63,732 nucleotides of DNA from DUVY01 sp036562755 (lineage in GTDB: Bacteria > Bacillota > Clostridia > Christensenellales > DUVY01): positions 1 through 63,732 of the forward strand of contig DATCJN010000040.1 of NCBI GenBank assembly GCA_036562755.1, given 5' to 3'. Position 1 is the first letter of the stretch. Each line of letters opens with the position of its first letter. Below are positions 8,360-18,243 of this stretch, piece by piece. The translations under genes were made by a program, and so were the position numbers. The notes under the pieces are model-generated. The model saw nothing but the letters and a program-made list of their open reading frames with translations, searched no databases and had not been told where the DNA came from.

Positions 8360-10018
8360 ATGAGGTTAAAAGGCGCAAAAATTGTTACTGAGAGCTTAAT
8401 CAACGAAGGCGTGGATACGGTGTTTTGTTATCCAGGCGGATGCGTTTTGGACATTTTTGACGAGCTTTATCAAGTCCAAGACAAAATCAAACAAATTTTA
8501 ACTTGCCATGAGCAAGGAGCGGTGCACGCCGCGGACGGCTACGCTAGAATCAGCGGAAAAGTAGGCGTGGTCATAGCCACAAGCGGCCCCGGAGCAACCA
8601 ATCTGGTAACCGGAATTACCAACGCTTATATGGATTCCGTTCCTTTGGTAGCCATTACGGGCAACGTGGCGCTGTCGCTGTTAGGAAGAGACAGTTTTCA
8701 AGAGGTGGATATCGCGGGCGTTACCATCCCCGTGACCAAACATAATTACATAGTAAAAGATGTAAAAGAGCTGGGACAGATTATTTCGGACGCTTTTTAC
8801 ATCGCAAAGAGCGGCCGCCCCGGCCCTGTCCTAATCGATATCCCCAAAAATATCCAACAAGCTGAATGCGAATGGGAGCCTATTCCTGTCAGAAGTATTG
8901 AGCATAAAAAGCCTAGTTTAGAAAAGGCGCAAGCCGCTATCGATTTAATCAACTCCGCCAAAAAGCCTATGATTTATCTGGGCGGCGGCTGTATTGCAAG
9001 CGGCGCGCACGAACAGGTGCTAAAACTTGCCGAAAAAATAGACGCGCCCGTAGCGTGTTCTTTGATGGGTTTAGGAGGCTTCCCCGCCTCTCACCCGCTC
9101 TTTATGGGTATGATAGGCATGCACGGCCACGCCAACGTCAACTTTAGCGTTCAAGAATGCGATACTTTAATCGCTCTGGGCGCAAGATTTTCGGACAGAG
9201 TGGCAACCGATCGCAACAAATTTGTAAAAGGCAAGGTCGTCCACATCGACATCGACAACGCGGAAATTAATAAAAATGTAAATGTCGATGCTTATATCTT
9301 AGGCGACCTTAAGACAGTCTTGGAAGCTATTTTGCCATATATAAATGAAAGCAAAAAGCCCGAATGGGTTTCCAGATGCGAAGAGCTAAAGAGAACCAAG
9401 GTTCTAAAAGAGACCGCGCATAAGGTAAGCCCCAGAGAAATCCTAAGAAGCATAAGCAAGCACACGCCGGACGACCAGATAATCGTAACCGATGTCGGTC
9501 AGCACCAAATGTGGACTGCTCAAACTTGCGCTTTTGAAAAGCCCCGCACCTTTGTAACCAGCGGCGGATTAGGAACTATGGGCTTTGGAATGGGCGCGGC
9601 GGTAGGCAGCGCGGTTGCCTCAAAAAGAAGGGTAGCTTTAGTTACGGGCGACGGCTCGTTCCATATGAACTTTAACGAAGTGGTAACCGCGGTCGTTAAC
9701 AACCTGCCCATTGCCATATTTGTTATGAACAACAATACCTTGGGCATGGTCAGACAGTGGCAAAAATTGTTCTATAAACGCCGCTTCTCCTGCACCACGC
9801 TCAACAGGCCTACCAATTACGAATATTTAGCCAAGGCGTTTGGCGCGGATTACCTTGAGATAGACGAAAACAGCGAGATAGACGAAGTCGTCAAACAAGC
9901 GGTCAATTGCACAAAACCCGTTATAGTCAATTGCAAGATAGGAATCGACGAAAACGTATTGCCTATGATTCCTTCGGGCAAGAGCGTAAGCGATATGATT
10001 ACGGAAATGGGAGAATAA
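8360..10018 (+). CDS. ilvB: Acetolactate synthase, large (catalytic) subunit
   Basis: A 552-residue ThDP enzyme joining two pyruvates to acetolactate (Val/Leu) or pyruvate and 2-oxobutyrate to acetohydroxybutyrate (Ile). The catalytic glutamate lies in CHEQGAVHAADGYAR (E51). The PYR, central FAD-binding and PP domains are all present. The ThDP motif runs from GDGSFHMNFNE to NNNTLGMVRQW. GGAG lies upstream of the ATG at 8360, right after the T-box leader. It is the first gene of the operon, with the regulatory subunit 4 bp downstream. Confidence 0.97.
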   Translation: MRLKGAKIVTESLINEGVDTVFCYPGGCVLDIFDELYQVQDKIKQILTCHEQGAVHAADGYARISGKVGVVIATSGPGATNLVTGITNAYMDSVPLVAITGNVALSLLGRDSFQEVDIAGVTIPVTKHNYIVKDVKELGQIISDAFYIAKSGRPGPVLIDIPKNIQQAECEWEPIPVRSIEHKKPSLEKAQAAIDLINSAKKPMIYLGGGCIASGAHEQVLKLAEKIDAPVACSLMGLGGFPASHPLFMGMIGMHGHANVNFSVQECDTLIALGARFSDRVATDRNKFVKGKVVHIDIDNAEINKNVNVDAYILGDLKTVLEAILPYINESKKPEWVSRCEELKRTKVLKETAHKVSPREILRSISKHTPDDQIIVTDVGQHQMWTAQTCAFEKPRTFVTSGGLGTMGFGMGAAVGSAVASKRRVALVTGDGSFHMNFNEVVTAVVNNLPIAIFVMNNNTLGMVRQWQKLFYKRRFSCTTLNRPTNYEYLAKAFGADYLEIDENSEIDEVVKQAVNCTKPVIVNCKIGIDENVLPMIPSGKSVSDMITEMGE

Positions 10019-10022
10019 TCAA

Positions 10023-10544
10023 ATGGGCGAGAATTTGCACATTATTTCGGCGCTAGTAGCCAACAAATCGGGCGTTTTGAACAGGGTTTCGGGTCTGTTT
10101 TCAAAACGCGGATATAACATAGAAAGTCTTTCGGTAGCCTTTACCGAGGACCGCAATTATTCGCGCATGACCATAGTGGTTAACGGCGACGACTATGTCC
10201 TAGAGCAAATAACCAAGCAGCTGGCTAAATTGGTAGACGTAAAATATGTGATGCAGTTAAACCCCGACAGGTCAGTCCATAGAGAGCTGTTGCTCGTAAA
10301 AATAAAAGCCACGCCTCAACAACGCGCGGAAATTGAATCCACTATAAGACTATATAAGGCAAAGGCGGTTGATTTGTCGCCTAACTCAATGATTATTGAG
10401 CTTACCGGCGAAAGCAATAAGATAGACGGATTTTTGCAAGTCATCGGCGAATACGGAATCATAGAAATGGCAAGAACCGGTTTAACCGCTTTGCACCGCG
10501 GCTCTCAAAGCATTAAAGAATTGGGAGAGTATGAAGGAGAATAA
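10023..10544 (+). CDS. ilvN: Acetolactate synthase, small (regulatory) subunit
   Basis: A 173-residue partner of IlvB. The N-terminal ACT domain (HIISALVANKSGVLNRVSGLFSKRGYNIESL) binds valine for feedback inhibition in this family. The C-terminal half (RELLLVKIKATPQQRAEI onward) is the usual second domain of IlvN/IlvH. It starts 4 bp after ilvB, consistent with coupled production of the two subunits. The length is normal for the long Firmicutes form. Confidence 0.95.
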   Translation: MGENLHIISALVANKSGVLNRVSGLFSKRGYNIESLSVAFTEDRNYSRMTIVVNGDDYVLEQITKQLAKLVDVKYVMQLNPDRSVHRELLLVKIKATPQQRAEIESTIRLYKAKAVDLSPNSMIIELTGESNKIDGFLQVIGEYGIIEMARTGLTALHRGSQSIKELGEYEGE

Positions 10545-10552
10545 GATATAAA

Positions 10553-12229
10553 ATGAAAAAGGTTTTCAAAGGTTATGATAAAGCTCCTCAAAGAAGTTTG
10601 TTTAAGGCTTTGGGCGTAACGGATTCCGAACTTGAAAAACCGTTAATTGCCGTAGTTTGCGCTCATAGCGAGATTGTTCCCGGACATACGCATCTAAACG
10701 CAATAGCCGAAGCCGTTAAGGCAGGCATATACGCCGCGGGCGGAACGCCTTTTGTAGTCCCCTGCATCGGCGTATGCGATGGTATAGCTATGGGCCACAT
10801 CGGCATGAAATATTCCCTGCCTTCCCGCGAAATTATTGCGGATTCCGTAGAGACAATGGCTATGGCTCACGGCTTTGACGGAATGGTTTTAATTCCCAAC
10901 TGCGACAAAATTGTTCCGGGCATGATTATGGGCGCGGCTAGAGTTAATATTCCCACAATGGTAATCAGCGGCGGCGCGATGCTTCCCGGTTGTTCCTCAA
11001 AAGGCAAGACCTTGTCGCTAACCTCGGTTTTTGAGGGCGTAGGCGCATATAAAGCGGGAAAGATGTCTTTAGACGAATTGACCGACATAGAAAACAACGC
11101 TTGCCCTTCATGCGGCTCGTGCGCGGGCATGTTTACGGCCAACAGCATGAATTGCGTAACCGAAGCGCTGGGCATTGCCCTGCCCGGCAACGGCACAATC
11201 CCCGCCGTTTACTCAGAAAGACTAAGACTTGCCAAACAGACGGGCGAACAAATAGTCAAATTAGTAGAAAAAAATATTAAAATCCGCGATATAATCACCG
11301 AGGACGCTATTCACAACGCGCTTTCGCTGGATATGGCGCTGGGCTGCTCCTCTAACACGGTGTTGCACCTGGCCGCTATCGCGTCCGAGTGCGATATAGA
11401 TTTTAATTTAGAAATTGTTGATAAAATAAGCGCCGTTACTCCCAACCTTTGCAAGCTGATGCCGGCTTCCGACATAGCTATTATAGACTTATATCTTGCG
11501 GGCGGCATAATGGCGGTATTAAAAGAATTATCCAAAGTCAAGGTCAATAACGAATCCTTAATTAAAGGAAAAGCTCTAACCGTAACGGGAAAAGGACTGG
11601 AAGAAAGCTTCAAAAACGCGGTTATCAGAAACCCGGAAGTTATCAGAACGCTAGAAAACGCTTATTCTTCAACAGGCGGAATCAAGGTTTTATGGGGCAA
11701 TATCGCCCAAGAAGGCGCAGTCGTCAAAAAATCGGCCGTAGCTCCCGAAATGATGGTTCATTCCGGTCCTGCCAGAGTGTTTGACAGCGAGGATGAAGCG
11801 TCCGAAGCTATTTTGGGCGGCAAAATCAAAAAAGGCGATGTCGTCGTTATAAGATACGAAGGCCCCAAGGGCGGCCCCGGCATGAGAGAGATGTTATCGC
11901 CTACCGCTACTTTAGCGGGAATGGGACTGGATAAAGATGTCGCGCTTATTACCGACGGAAGATTTAGCGGAGCTACAAGAGGCGCGTCTATTGGACACGT
12001 CAGCCCCGAAGCAATGGCGGGCGGAAACATAGCCCTTATTCAAGAAGGCGACATAATTAATATAGACATAGAAAAAGGCAAGCTTGATGTTCAAGTAAGC
12101 CCCGAAGAACTTCAAGAAAGGGCGAAAAACTGGAAGCCTAAGACCTTGCAATTATCGGGTTATTTGCAAAGATATTCCGAACTTGTAACCAGCGCGTCCA
12201 AGGGCGCGATATTAAAAAAGAAGTTTTAA
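10553..12229 (+). CDS. ilvD: Dihydroxy-acid dehydratase
   Basis: A 558-residue Fe-S enzyme dehydrating 2,3-dihydroxy acids to 2-oxo acids for Val, Leu and Ile. Fe-S cysteines are visible in PNCDKIVPG (C117) and CPSCGSCAGMFTANSMN (C184-C190). The position where E. coli IlvD has NxxNEITPCNLHL reads CAHSEIVPGHTHL here, so the PCN cysteine is replaced by a PGH form, which is common in clostridial IlvD. GGAGA precedes the ATG. It lies directly after ilvN; ketol-acid reductoisomerase (ilvC), which makes its substrate, is not between them or anywhere in the window. Confidence 0.96.
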   Translation: MKKVFKGYDKAPQRSLFKALGVTDSELEKPLIAVVCAHSEIVPGHTHLNAIAEAVKAGIYAAGGTPFVVPCIGVCDGIAMGHIGMKYSLPSREIIADSVETMAMAHGFDGMVLIPNCDKIVPGMIMGAARVNIPTMVISGGAMLPGCSSKGKTLSLTSVFEGVGAYKAGKMSLDELTDIENNACPSCGSCAGMFTANSMNCVTEALGIALPGNGTIPAVYSERLRLAKQTGEQIVKLVEKNIKIRDIITEDAIHNALSLDMALGCSSNTVLHLAAIASECDIDFNLEIVDKISAVTPNLCKLMPASDIAIIDLYLAGGIMAVLKELSKVKVNNESLIKGKALTVTGKGLEESFKNAVIRNPEVIRTLENAYSSTGGIKVLWGNIAQEGAVVKKSAVAPEMMVHSGPARVFDSEDEASEAILGGKIKKGDVVVIRYEGPKGGPGMREMLSPTATLAGMGLDKDVALITDGRFSGATRGASIGHVSPEAMAGGNIALIQEGDIINIDIEKGKLDVQVSPEELQERAKNWKPKTLQLSGYLQRYSELVTSASKGAILKKKF

Positions 12230-12285
12230 AAATAAAATCAAAATCATAAAGTAAATAACTATCATTAAATCATAAGGGTATTAAT

Positions 12286-13785
12286 ATGAGAAGAATTAAG
12301 ATATTCGATACTACCTTAAGAGACGGCGAGCAATCGCCCGGTTGCAGCATGCACATAAACGAAAAAATCGAAATCGCGCTCCAGCTTGAAAAACTGGGCG
12401 TGGATATCATTGAAGCGGGTTTTGCGGTTTCGTCCGAGGGCGATTTTAAATCCGTTCAAGCGGTTGCCCAAGCGGTCAAAAACTGCACGATAGCGTCTTT
12501 ATCCCGCTGCGTCAAAGGAGATATTGACGCTTCCTACAACGCGCTAAAAGACGCCGCTTCGCCCAGGCTGCACTTGTTCTTGGCTACCTCGCCTTTACAT
12601 ATGCAATACAAACTCAAAATGACGCCCGAGCAAGTTCTGGAGAGAATAGAAGAATCGGTCAAATACGCCAAGACTCTGGTTAGCGATATAGAATTTTCGG
12701 CAGAAGACGCGGCCCGAAGCGACCCTGAGTTTTTGGCTAAGGCGTTTAGCGTGGCTATAAAGAGCGGCGCTACCGTTATCAACGTGCCCGACACCGTCGG
12801 ATATTCCACTCCTCAAGAGATGAAAGAATTGGTAGAATATCTAATCAAACACACCGACGGCATCGAAAAAGTAGATATTTCGGCGCACAACCACAACGAC
12901 CTAGGCCTTGCCTGCGCAAACTCTTTGGCCATGGTTTTAGCGGGAGCGTCCCAAATAGAATGCACCATAAACGGCATAGGCGAAAGAGCGGGCAATACCA
13001 GTCTGGAAGAAGTGGTAATGGCGATAAAGACCAGAGAAAGTTTTTACAACGCCTATACCAAAATCAATACCAAAGAAATTTACCGCACGTCCAGGCTTGT
13101 GTCCAATATCATAGGCGTGCCCATTCCGCCTACCAAACCCATCGTGGGCGCCAACGCGTTCGCGCATGAAAGCGGTGTTCACCAACACGCCGTATTGTCC
13201 AATCCTTTGACATACGAAATCATTCGTCCCGAAGACGTGGGCGTGCCTCAAAACAAGATAGTTTTGGGCAAGCACAGCGGCAGACACGCGTTTGTGGAAC
13301 ACTTAAAGGCGGCGGGCTATGATTTATCGCCCGAAGAAATTGAGGAATACTTCGCCAAATTTAAGGCGTTGGCTGACAAGAAAAAGTATGTTTCCCATAA
13401 AGACATAGAAGCGCTTATGACAGGCGCTACCAAGAATATCGTCGCCGAATACGAGCTGGTGGATTTCAATATGACCAGCGGCAAAAACAACAAAGCCGCA
13501 GCGACTATTACCATAAAGACACCTCAAGGTTTGGCAACAGCCACCGAATCGGGCAACGGTCCCGTAGACAGCGCGTATTTGGCCATAAAAAAGGCTCTTA
13601 AAAAAGACGTAGTGCTGTTTGATTTTCATATCAATTCCATAACAGAAGGTCAGGACGCCTTGGGAGAAGCTACCGTCAAACTAAGCCTTAACGGCAACAC
13701 CGCGACGGGCAGGGGCGTTTCCACCGACGTATTAGAAGCGGCGATTTTGGCGTTTATAGACGGAATAAATAAATTGCAGGATTAA
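12286..13785 (+). CDS. leuA: 2-isopropylmalate synthase
   Basis: Condenses acetyl-CoA with 2-oxoisovalerate as the first committed leucine step. At 499 residues it has the full bacterial LeuA layout: a TIM barrel with FDTTLRDGEQSPGC at the start, the metal-binding HNHNDLG, and NGIGERAGN and ESGVHQHAVL, followed by a C-terminal LeuA regulatory domain that binds leucine. It sits 56 bp after ilvD, behind an AAGGG ribosome binding site. It is paired with a cimA paralogue 3 bp downstream, so the two related condensing enzymes are made together. Confidence 0.95.
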   Translation: MRRIKIFDTTLRDGEQSPGCSMHINEKIEIALQLEKLGVDIIEAGFAVSSEGDFKSVQAVAQAVKNCTIASLSRCVKGDIDASYNALKDAASPRLHLFLATSPLHMQYKLKMTPEQVLERIEESVKYAKTLVSDIEFSAEDAARSDPEFLAKAFSVAIKSGATVINVPDTVGYSTPQEMKELVEYLIKHTDGIEKVDISAHNHNDLGLACANSLAMVLAGASQIECTINGIGERAGNTSLEEVVMAIKTRESFYNAYTKINTKEIYRTSRLVSNIIGVPIPPTKPIVGANAFAHESGVHQHAVLSNPLTYEIIRPEDVGVPQNKIVLGKHSGRHAFVEHLKAAGYDLSPEEIEEYFAKFKALADKKKYVSHKDIEALMTGATKNIVAEYELVDFNMTSGKNNKAAATITIKTPQGLATATESGNGPVDSAYLAIKKALKKDVVLFDFHINSITEGQDALGEATVKLSLNGNTATGRGVSTDVLEAAILAFIDGINKLQD

Positions 13786-13788
13786 ACT

Positions 13789-15378
13789 ATGGAAAAAGTA
13801 ATCGAAATCTTTGACTCTACCCTAAGAGACGGCGCGCAAAGCGAAGGCATCAATTTTTCAATCGAAGATAAACTTGAAATAGTAAAAACCCTGGACGCCT
13901 TTGGAGTCGCGTATATAGAAGCGGGCAATCCCGGCTCCAACCCTAAAGACCTAGAGTTTTTCCAAAGGGTAAAGGAGCTTAATCTAAAGTCCGTTTTGGT
14001 GGCGTTTGGCTCCACTCGCAGAAAGGATATCAAGCCTGAGGAAGACAAACTTCTTGCCTCGCTTTTAGCGGCGGACACTTCGACAGTAGCTATTTTTGGA
14101 AAAAGCTGGAAATTGCACGTTACCGAAATCATTAATACCACGCCCGAAGAAAATCTCAATATGATAAGAGATACGGTTTCGTATCTAAAATCTAAGGGCA
14201 AAAGGGTTATTTACGACGCCGAACACTTTTTTGACGGCTACAAAGCCGATCCCGAATACGCCATAGAAACCTTAAAGGCGGCTTGCGCGGGCGGCGCTGA
14301 GATCTTGGTGCTTTGCGACACCAACGGCGGATGTTTTCCTCATGAAATATACGACATAACCAAAAAGGTAGTCGAATTATTTAAAGACGTAAAAATCGGC
14401 ATTCATTGCCATAACGATACATCATGCGCCGAGGCCAACAGCATAATGGCGGTCAAGGCGGGCGCAACCCATGTCCAAGGCACGTTTATAGGCTATGGCG
14501 AAAGATGCGGCAACGCCAATCTTTCTTCAATAATCCCCTCTTTGCAGCTAAAACTCGGCTACCAATGCGTTTCGCAAGAAAAAATGGCAATGTTGACCGC
14601 TACCGCAAGAAAGATAGCCGAAATATCCAATATTACTTTGGCGCAATTTTTGCCCTATGTCGGCTCGTCGGCGTTTACGCACAAAGCAGGCATGCACGCA
14701 GACGGCGTTTTGAAGGTTAGAGAATCTTTTGAACATATAAACCCCGAATGCGTGGGCAATGAAAGAAGGTTTATCTTAAGCGAGATTGCCGGCAGAAACG
14801 CGGTAGTCAATAGAATAAGAAAATACTTCCCCGAACTGACCAAGGACAACCCTAAGGTCACCGATATCTTAAATAAAATTAAAGAAATGGAGAGAGAAGG
14901 CTATCAATTTGAAAGCGCGGACGCGTCTTTCCTGTTAATAGTCTATAAAGCGCTGGGACTTTATTCTCCCCAATTTGAGTTGATAAGCTATAACACGATT
15001 ACCCAGGTTCCTTCCGAAGAAATGCTTTCTGCGACCGCTGTAGTCAAAATCAAAGTCATGGACAAATACGAATTGACCTGCTCGCAAGGCGATGGCCCTG
15101 TCAACGCTTTGGATATGGCGTTAAGAAAGGCGTTGGAAGTATTCTATCCTTCGCTGTCTAAGATGAGTTTGATTGACTATAAGGTTAGGGTTTTGGATTC
15201 GCAAGCGGCTACGGCGGCAAAAGTCAGAGTTTTGATAACCTCGACCGACGGCAGCGAAGTTTGGACTACGGTGGGCGTCTCCACCAACATTATTGAAGCA
15301 AGCTTCAAAGCTTTGGTTGACAGCTTAGAATATAAATTAATGATGGATAAAAACATCATTCCTAACGGCAAATCATAA
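13789..15378 (+). CDS. cimA: (R)-citramalate synthase
   Basis: A 529-residue LeuA/HCS-family enzyme of the CimA subgroup, with FDSTLRDGAQSEGINFS, EAGNPGSNPKD, the metal motif HCHNDTSCAEANS and TFIGYGERCGNANL. It condenses acetyl-CoA with pyruvate to citramalate, which LeuCD and LeuB then convert to 2-oxobutyrate. This makes isoleucine without threonine dehydratase. The C-terminal region (about residues 400-529) is the leucine/isoleucine-binding type regulatory domain. Its placement between leuA and leuCDB supports the shared use of those enzymes. It starts 3 bp after leuA. Confidence 0.93.
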   Translation: MEKVIEIFDSTLRDGAQSEGINFSIEDKLEIVKTLDAFGVAYIEAGNPGSNPKDLEFFQRVKELNLKSVLVAFGSTRRKDIKPEEDKLLASLLAADTSTVAIFGKSWKLHVTEIINTTPEENLNMIRDTVSYLKSKGKRVIYDAEHFFDGYKADPEYAIETLKAACAGGAEILVLCDTNGGCFPHEIYDITKKVVELFKDVKIGIHCHNDTSCAEANSIMAVKAGATHVQGTFIGYGERCGNANLSSIIPSLQLKLGYQCVSQEKMAMLTATARKIAEISNITLAQFLPYVGSSAFTHKAGMHADGVLKVRESFEHINPECVGNERRFILSEIAGRNAVVNRIRKYFPELTKDNPKVTDILNKIKEMEREGYQFESADASFLLIVYKALGLYSPQFELISYNTITQVPSEEMLSATAVVKIKVMDKYELTCSQGDGPVNALDMALRKALEVFYPSLSKMSLIDYKVRVLDSQAATAAKVRVLITSTDGSEVWTTVGVSTNIIEASFKALVDSLEYKLMMDKNIIPNGKS

Positions 15379-15409
15379 GAAAATAAAATTTAAACTGGAG
15401 ATATAGATT

Positions 15410-16669
15410 ATGGGAATGACGATGACTCAAAAAATCTTGGCGGCGCACGCTGGACTCGATAAGGTCGAGGCCGGTCAACTTATTACCGCCAAGCTTGATA
15501 TGGTTTTGGCAAACGATATCACTGCTCCCGTTGCTATCAAAGAATTTGAAAAGGCGGGACTGGACAAAGTCTTTGACAAAAGCAGAGTCGCGCTTGTTAT
15601 GGACCACTTTACTCCCAACAAGGACATAAAAGCCGCTCAACAATGCAAATGCGTCAGAGACTTCGCCTACTCCAAAGAAATCGAAAATTTCTTTGACGTA
15701 GGCAATATGGGCGTCGAACACGCGTTACTGCCCGAACAAGGCCTCGTAGGCCCCGGCGACTGCATCATAGGCGCGGACTCTCACACCTGCACTTACGGCG
15801 CTTTGGGCGCGTTTGCGACAGGCGTAGGCAGCACGGACTTGGCGGCCGCAATTTACAGCGGCGAGGCATGGTTTAAAGTGCCTTCTGCCTTAAAATTCGT
15901 GTTAAAAAACAAGCCCGCAAAATACGTAACAGGCAAAGACATCATTTTGCACATCATAGGAATGATAGGCGTGGACGGCGCGCTGTATAAGTCTATGGAA
16001 TACAGCGGAGACGGTCTAAAATATCTATCGATAGACGACCGCTTTACAATAGCCAATATGGCCATTGAAGCGGGCGCAAAAAACGGCATATTCCCCGTAG
16101 ATGAAGTTACAAAGAAATACATAAAAGGCAGATTCAAGAGAACGCCCGTAATTTACGAAGCGGACGAGGACGCCGAATACGAGCAAACCTTTGAAATTGA
16201 TTTGTCCTCGTTAAGACCTACCGTTGCGTTCCCCCACCTTCCTTCCAACACACGCACGATAGACGAATGCGGCGACATCAAAATAGACCAAGTAGTAATT
16301 GGCTCTTGCACCAACGGCCATTTGTCCGACCTTGAAATAGCCGCCAAGGTGCTAAAAGGCAGAAAGGTTGCAAAAGGCGTAAGGGTAATAGTAATCCCCG
16401 CCACCAATCAAATTTACATGGAAGCTATGGAAAAGGGCTACCTCAAGACCTTTATTGAGGCGGGAGCCGTTGTTTCCACTCCCACTTGCGGACCTTGCCT
16501 AGGCGGACACATGGGCATATTGGCGGAAGGCGAAAGGGCGGTCGCCACCACTAACCGCAACTTCGTAGGCAGAATGGGACATCCCAAGTCCGAAGTTTAT
16601 CTTGCCTCGCCTTATGTCGCGGCGGCAAGCGCGGTTACGGGCAAGATTTCCTCGCCCGAAAACTTATAA
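15410..16669 (+). CDS. leuC: 3-isopropylmalate dehydratase, large subunit
   Basis: The Fe-S subunit of isopropylmalate isomerase, 419 residues, of the shorter archaeal/Firmicutes type. [4Fe-4S] ligands are in VIGSCTNGH and TPTCGPCLGGH; DSHTCTYGALGAFATGVGSTD is the substrate/cluster region. It works as a heterodimer with LeuD, encoded 12 bp downstream. In this operon it would act on both isopropylmalate and citramalate. TGGAG precedes the ATG at 15410. Confidence 0.95.
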   Translation: MGMTMTQKILAAHAGLDKVEAGQLITAKLDMVLANDITAPVAIKEFEKAGLDKVFDKSRVALVMDHFTPNKDIKAAQQCKCVRDFAYSKEIENFFDVGNMGVEHALLPEQGLVGPGDCIIGADSHTCTYGALGAFATGVGSTDLAAAIYSGEAWFKVPSALKFVLKNKPAKYVTGKDIILHIIGMIGVDGALYKSMEYSGDGLKYLSIDDRFTIANMAIEAGAKNGIFPVDEVTKKYIKGRFKRTPVIYEADEDAEYEQTFEIDLSSLRPTVAFPHLPSNTRTIDECGDIKIDQVVIGSCTNGHLSDLEIAAKVLKGRKVAKGVRVIVIPATNQIYMEAMEKGYLKTFIEAGAVVSTPTCGPCLGGHMGILAEGERAVATTNRNFVGRMGHPKSEVYLASPYVAAASAVTGKISSPENL

Positions 16670-16681
16670 AGGAGAGACCAA

Positions 16682-17173
16682 ATGAAAGGCAGAGTTTTTA
16701 AATACGGCGACAATGTAGATACCGACGTTATAATTCCCGCAAGATACCTAAACACCACTTCTGAGGCCGAGCTTGCCTCGCATTGCATGGAAGACATAGA
16801 CCCTGAATTTTCCAAAAAGGTTCAACCCGGCGATATAATCGTCGCTCAAAACAACTTCGGATGCGGCTCTTCAAGAGAGCACGCGCCCATAGCCATTAAG
16901 GCAAGCGGCGTTCAATGCGTCATCGCCAATACTTTTGCAAGAATCTTCTACCGCAACGCGATTAATATTGGCTTGCCTATCTTGGAATGTCCCGAGGCTG
17001 TCAAAGAAATCAACGCCGGCGACGAAGTCAGCGTGGATTTAGCCCAAGGCACGATTACCAATCACACCACGGGCAAAGTTTATCAAACACATCCTTTCCC
17101 CGAAAGCATCCAAGAGATAATAAAAAGCGGCGGGCTTTTAAACAAGCTAAAAAAGGAGAACAAAAATGGCTGA
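16682..17173 (+). CDS. leuD: 3-isopropylmalate dehydratase, small subunit
   Basis: The 163-residue swivel-domain subunit partnering LeuC. Family signatures are GRVFKYGDNVDTDVIIPARYL and NFGCGSSREHAPIAIKA. The short length matches the LeuC type next to it. AAAGGAGAG lies just before the ATG. The last codons overlap the leuB start by 8 nt, which suggests translational coupling. Confidence 0.95.
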   Translation: MKGRVFKYGDNVDTDVIIPARYLNTTSEAELASHCMEDIDPEFSKKVQPGDIIVAQNNFGCGSSREHAPIAIKASGVQCVIANTFARIFYRNAINIGLPILECPEAVKEINAGDEVSVDLAQGTITNHTTGKVYQTHPFPESIQEIIKSGGLLNKLKKENKNG

Positions 17174-18236
17174 ATATAAAATCGCTGTAATCGATGGCGA
17201 CGGAATAGGCCCCGAAATCGTCGCCCAAGCCATTAAGGTCTTGAAAAAAATAGAAAAAATAAGCGGCGAAAAATTTATCTTTGAGCACGTTCTAATGGGC
17301 GGCTGCGCCATAGACAAAACGGGCGAGCCCCTGCCTCAAGAGACTATAGATATCTGCCTAAAATCCGACGCGGTGTTGTTAGGCGCGGTAGGCGGACCTA
17401 AATGGGACAACCTTCCCGGACATTTGCGTCCCGAAAAAGGACTCTTAGGCATAAGAAGCGCTCTGGGGCTTTACGCAAACTTGCGCCCCGCGGTGCTTTA
17501 TAAGCCCTTAATCGACGCCTGCAGGCTTCGCCGCGATATTGCCGAAAAAGGCATCGACATGATAGTGGTAAGAGAATTAACAGGCGGCATATATTTCGGC
17601 GAGCGCGGTTATAAAGACGACGGCAAGACGGCATATGACACCGAAATATACAGCGAACACGAAGTGGAAAGGATAGCTAGAATAGGCTTTGAATTGGCCA
17701 GAAAGCGCAGAAAAAACGTAATAAGCATAGACAAGGCCAACGTGTTGGAAAGCTCAAGGCTATGGAGAAAGGTTGCCGAAAGAGTGGCTAAAGAATATCC
17801 CGACGTATCCTTCCAAAATATGCTGGTGGATAACGCGGCAATGCAATTAGTAAGAGACCCTTCGCAGTTTGACGTAATTATCACATCCAATATGTTTGGC
17901 GATATTCTTTCGGACGAAGCGTCCATGACTACAGGCTCAATCGGAATGCTGCCCTCGGCTAGCTTAGGCAGCGGAAAATTAGGTTTATACGAACCCATAC
18001 ACGGCTCAGCGCCTGATATAGCGGGACAGGACAAAGCCAACCCCATCGCGACTATTTTGTCGGTTGCTATGATGTTGCGCTCATCCATTGATATGCCGCA
18101 ATACGCTCAAAAGATAGAAGACGCCGTAAGCGCGGTATTAGAAGCCGGCTACAGAACGGGCGATATAATGAGCGAGGGCAAAACCTTAGTCGGATGCGAA
18201 AAAATGGGCGATCTTATAGCGGACGCTATTAATTAA
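17166..18236 (+). CDS. leuB: 3-isopropylmalate dehydrogenase
   Basis: A 356-residue NAD-dependent beta-decarboxylating dehydrogenase completing 2-oxoisocaproate synthesis; it also oxidises methylmalate from the CimA route. Motifs: DGDGIGPEI at the N-terminus, LRPEKGLLGIRSALGLYANLRP (substrate arginines), DKANVLESSRLWRKV and YEPIHGSAPDIAGQDKANP. It starts inside the end of leuD behind AAAAAGGAG. A strong terminator follows, closing the ilvBND-leuA-cimA-leuCDB operon. Confidence 0.96.
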   Translation: MAEYKIAVIDGDGIGPEIVAQAIKVLKKIEKISGEKFIFEHVLMGGCAIDKTGEPLPQETIDICLKSDAVLLGAVGGPKWDNLPGHLRPEKGLLGIRSALGLYANLRPAVLYKPLIDACRLRRDIAEKGIDMIVVRELTGGIYFGERGYKDDGKTAYDTEIYSEHEVERIARIGFELARKRRKNVISIDKANVLESSRLWRKVAERVAKEYPDVSFQNMLVDNAAMQLVRDPSQFDVIITSNMFGDILSDEASMTTGSIGMLPSASLGSGKLGLYEPIHGSAPDIAGQDKANPIATILSVAMMLRSSIDMPQYAQKIEDAVSAVLEAGYRTGDIMSEGKTLVGCEKMGDLIADAIN

Positions 18237-18243
18237 TAAAAAT

